Origin: an uncultured Opitutaceae bacterium
Lineage (GTDB): Bacteria; Verrucomicrobiota; Verrucomicrobiia; Opitutales; Opitutaceae
Length of the DNA: 6,885 nucleotides
Assembly (NCBI GenBank): GCA_903885525.1
Contig: CAISJA010000078.1
Location: 1-6,885 of the forward strand
Direction: 5' to 3'
Shown here: positions 6,212 to 6,885 of the stretch, in pieces
Layout: each line of letters begins with the position of its first letter
Numbering within the stretch: position 1 is the stretch's first letter
Made by a program: the position numbers and the translations under genes
The notes under the pieces: generated by a model
Told to the model about the DNA's origin: nothing
The model's input: only the letters and a program-made list of their open reading frames with translations
The model's database searches: none

Positions 6212-6619
6212 TTACATCACATTGCCATAGGCGATGCCTTGCAGGACCGACTCCACCTCGCGCGCGCCAACGTCCGTGTCGAGCAGCGCCAGCGGACGCT
6301 GCCCGTCCAGGGACGGCGCGGGGGCGGCGAGCCACTGCGCCACCGCTTCATCCGACGAGAATATCTTCCTGGCCAGCTCGTGCACCCTCGCGGCGCGCAC
6401 CAATTTCTCCGTCGTCTCCTGTGAAAGCCGCACCCGCCGCTTGCGCTGGTCGCGGACCGTGCGCACGGAGATCCCCAGAGTCGCCGCCAGGTCCTCGGCC
6501 GAAAGGGAAAATATGCGCGCGACCCCGTCGAAAGCGTTCGCCGGCAGGCCGGAGCGGATCGCCACCACGGCCGCTGCTGCCGGCATCGTGGCGACTTGGA
6601 ATGCAGTAGGGGAAGGCAT
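6212..6619 (-). CDS. Xre/MbcA/ParS-type antitoxin (HTH plus DUF2384)
   Basis: This is the antitoxin partner of the RES toxin. With the start at 6619 it has 135 residues. A DNA-binding helix-turn-helix lies at about 39-60 ('LSAEDLAATLGISVRTVRDQ'). The C-terminal DUF2384 toxin-binding region spans about 78-130 and holds 'ALLDTDVGAREVESVL' (111-126), a hallmark of the family. Known members neutralise RES toxins by covering the active site and repress their own operon. The frame is open up to an ATG at 6790 (192 residues), with another ATG at 6673 (153 residues). I prefer 6619 because the operator and candidate promoter (6627-6666) would otherwise lie inside the gene, and because the added N-terminal residues do not look like the family. 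No Shine-Dalgarno precedes any of these ATGs. Family call is sure; the start is moderately sure. Confidence 0.9.
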   Translation of the reverse strand: MPSPTAFQVATMPAAAAVVAIRSGLPANAFDGVARIFSLSAEDLAATLGISVRTVRDQRKRRVRLSQETTEKLVRAARVHELARKIFSSDEAVAQWLAAPAPSLDGQRPLALLDTDVGAREVESVLQGIAYGNVM

Positions 6620-6626
6620 GCCGAAC

Positions 6627-6654
6627 AGTATCGGCAATTTTGCCGTCAAATCAA
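6627..6654 (-). promoter_or_regulatory. Candidate sigma-70-like promoter of the antitoxin-toxin operon
   Basis: Read on the minus strand, TTGATT (6649-6654) and GATACT (6627-6632) are separated by 16 bases. Each matches four of six consensus positions. Transcription would begin about seven bases after the -10 box, at or next to the ATG ending at 6619, giving a leaderless or nearly leaderless message. A TTGACG (6644-6649) is a better -35 box but has no -10 box at a suitable distance. Confidence 0.4.
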
Positions 6655-6666
6655 GCAGTTTTGCCG
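6632..6666 (-). promoter_or_regulatory. Putative autoregulatory operator: perfect palindrome plus degenerate second copy
   Basis: A perfect inverted repeat CGGCAA-AA-TTGCCG (minus strand) occupies 6632-6645, within the spacer and touching the -10 box of the candidate promoter. A second, imperfect copy beginning CGGCAAAACTGC lies at 6655-6666. The two start 21 bp apart, about two helical turns, so two bound dimers would sit on the same DNA face. Its place directly before an HTH antitoxin gene suggests that the antitoxin (or antitoxin-toxin complex) binds here. The repeat is seen in the sequence; the binding protein is inferred. Confidence 0.55.
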
Positions 6667-6726
6667 CAGGCATCAGACCAAGCACCGGGCTCTTGGCAAC
6701 GTCAGGCGCGCTGGCTGCTCCAGTGG

Positions 6727-6885
6727 CTAAAAATCGTCCGTCCCTGCCTTGGGCTTGTTGCCCCGGCGCCGCGCGCGGCCGATCGAACATTCGGCCAACG
6801 CCAAACGCGCGCCCTCACCCTGAAGAGCCAAAGCCCACGAATGCGCACGGAGGTCTTCCTGTTTGCGGCGCAGGGCAGCCACCGG
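6727..6885 (-). CDS. C-terminal fragment of an unrecognised protein (cut by window edge)
   Basis: On the minus strand a frame is open from the window edge to a TAG at 6727-6729, giving 52 residues. It starts with a charged, helix-like stretch ('LRRKQEDLRAHSWALALQGE', 5-24) and ends in a basic tail ('RARRRGNKPKAG', 36-47) before 'TDDF'. A basic, lysine/arginine-rich tail ending in acidic residues is a plausible protein C-terminus, but I recognise no family. It uses more T-ending codons than the polysaccharide genes. It lies 107 bp upstream of the antitoxin start on the same strand. It could be a real gene extending beyond the window or a chance open frame. Confidence 0.35.
   Translation of the reverse strand, partial: PVAALRRKQEDLRAHSWALALQGEGARLALAECSIGRARRRGNKPKAGTDDF

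Noticed and set aside
1..6885. CRISPR arrays, tRNA or rRNA genes, and insertion sequences
   Set aside because: I saw no regularly spaced repeats, no cloverleaf-like or rRNA-like segment, and no recognisable transposase. The gene content is explained by sugar-nucleotide, glycosyltransferase and toxin-antitoxin functions.

Overview
The window is very GC-rich and carries a surface-polysaccharide / sugar-nucleotide cluster on the + strand (1-5670). A toxin-antitoxin pair follows on the - strand (5744-6619), and the end of a further - strand reading frame lies at the right edge. In the + strand genes the sense codons TTA, CTA and TCA are nearly absent, so long antisense reading frames stay open in codon register with the real genes. 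Start codons mostly follow C-rich leaders with no Shine-Dalgarno sequence. These traits, the gene style and the RES/Xre module would fit a high-GC environmental bacterium such as a verrucomicrobial Opitutales relative. That placement is inference; no rRNA or other marker is present.

Layout, left to right: (1) the C-terminal end of a YfhO-like multi-membrane-span protein; (2) a soluble family-2 glycosyltransferase that overlaps it by ATGA; (3) an SDR sugar-nucleotide epimerase most like CDP-paratose/tyvelose 2-epimerases; (4) a second, DPM1-like family-2 glycosyltransferase; (5) an SDR that resembles the plant-type bifunctional NRS/ER enzyme (4-keto-6-deoxyhexose 3,5-epimerase/4-reductase); (6) RmlB, dTDP-glucose 4,6-dehydratase. 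A 73-bp convergent gap then separates these from a RES-domain toxin and its Xre/DUF2384 antitoxin. The antitoxin gene is transcribed first and has a visible palindromic operator inside a candidate promoter. A 52-codon C-terminal fragment of an unrecognised protein closes the window.

The genes plausibly cooperate as follows. RmlB makes the 4-keto-6-deoxyglucose nucleotide, and the NRS/ER-like enzyme could convert it in one polypeptide to an NDP-L-rhamnose (normally RmlC plus RmlD). The epimerase would supply another, unidentified sugar nucleotide. The two glycosyltransferases may load sugars onto polyprenyl phosphate, and the YfhO-like protein may pass such a lipid-linked sugar to an extracytoplasmic acceptor. 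I found no system of a wholly unknown kind. The most notable items are the two-gene rhamnose route with both presumed epimerase residues conserved, the YfhO/glycosyltransferase coupling, and the tandem operator of the toxin-antitoxin module.
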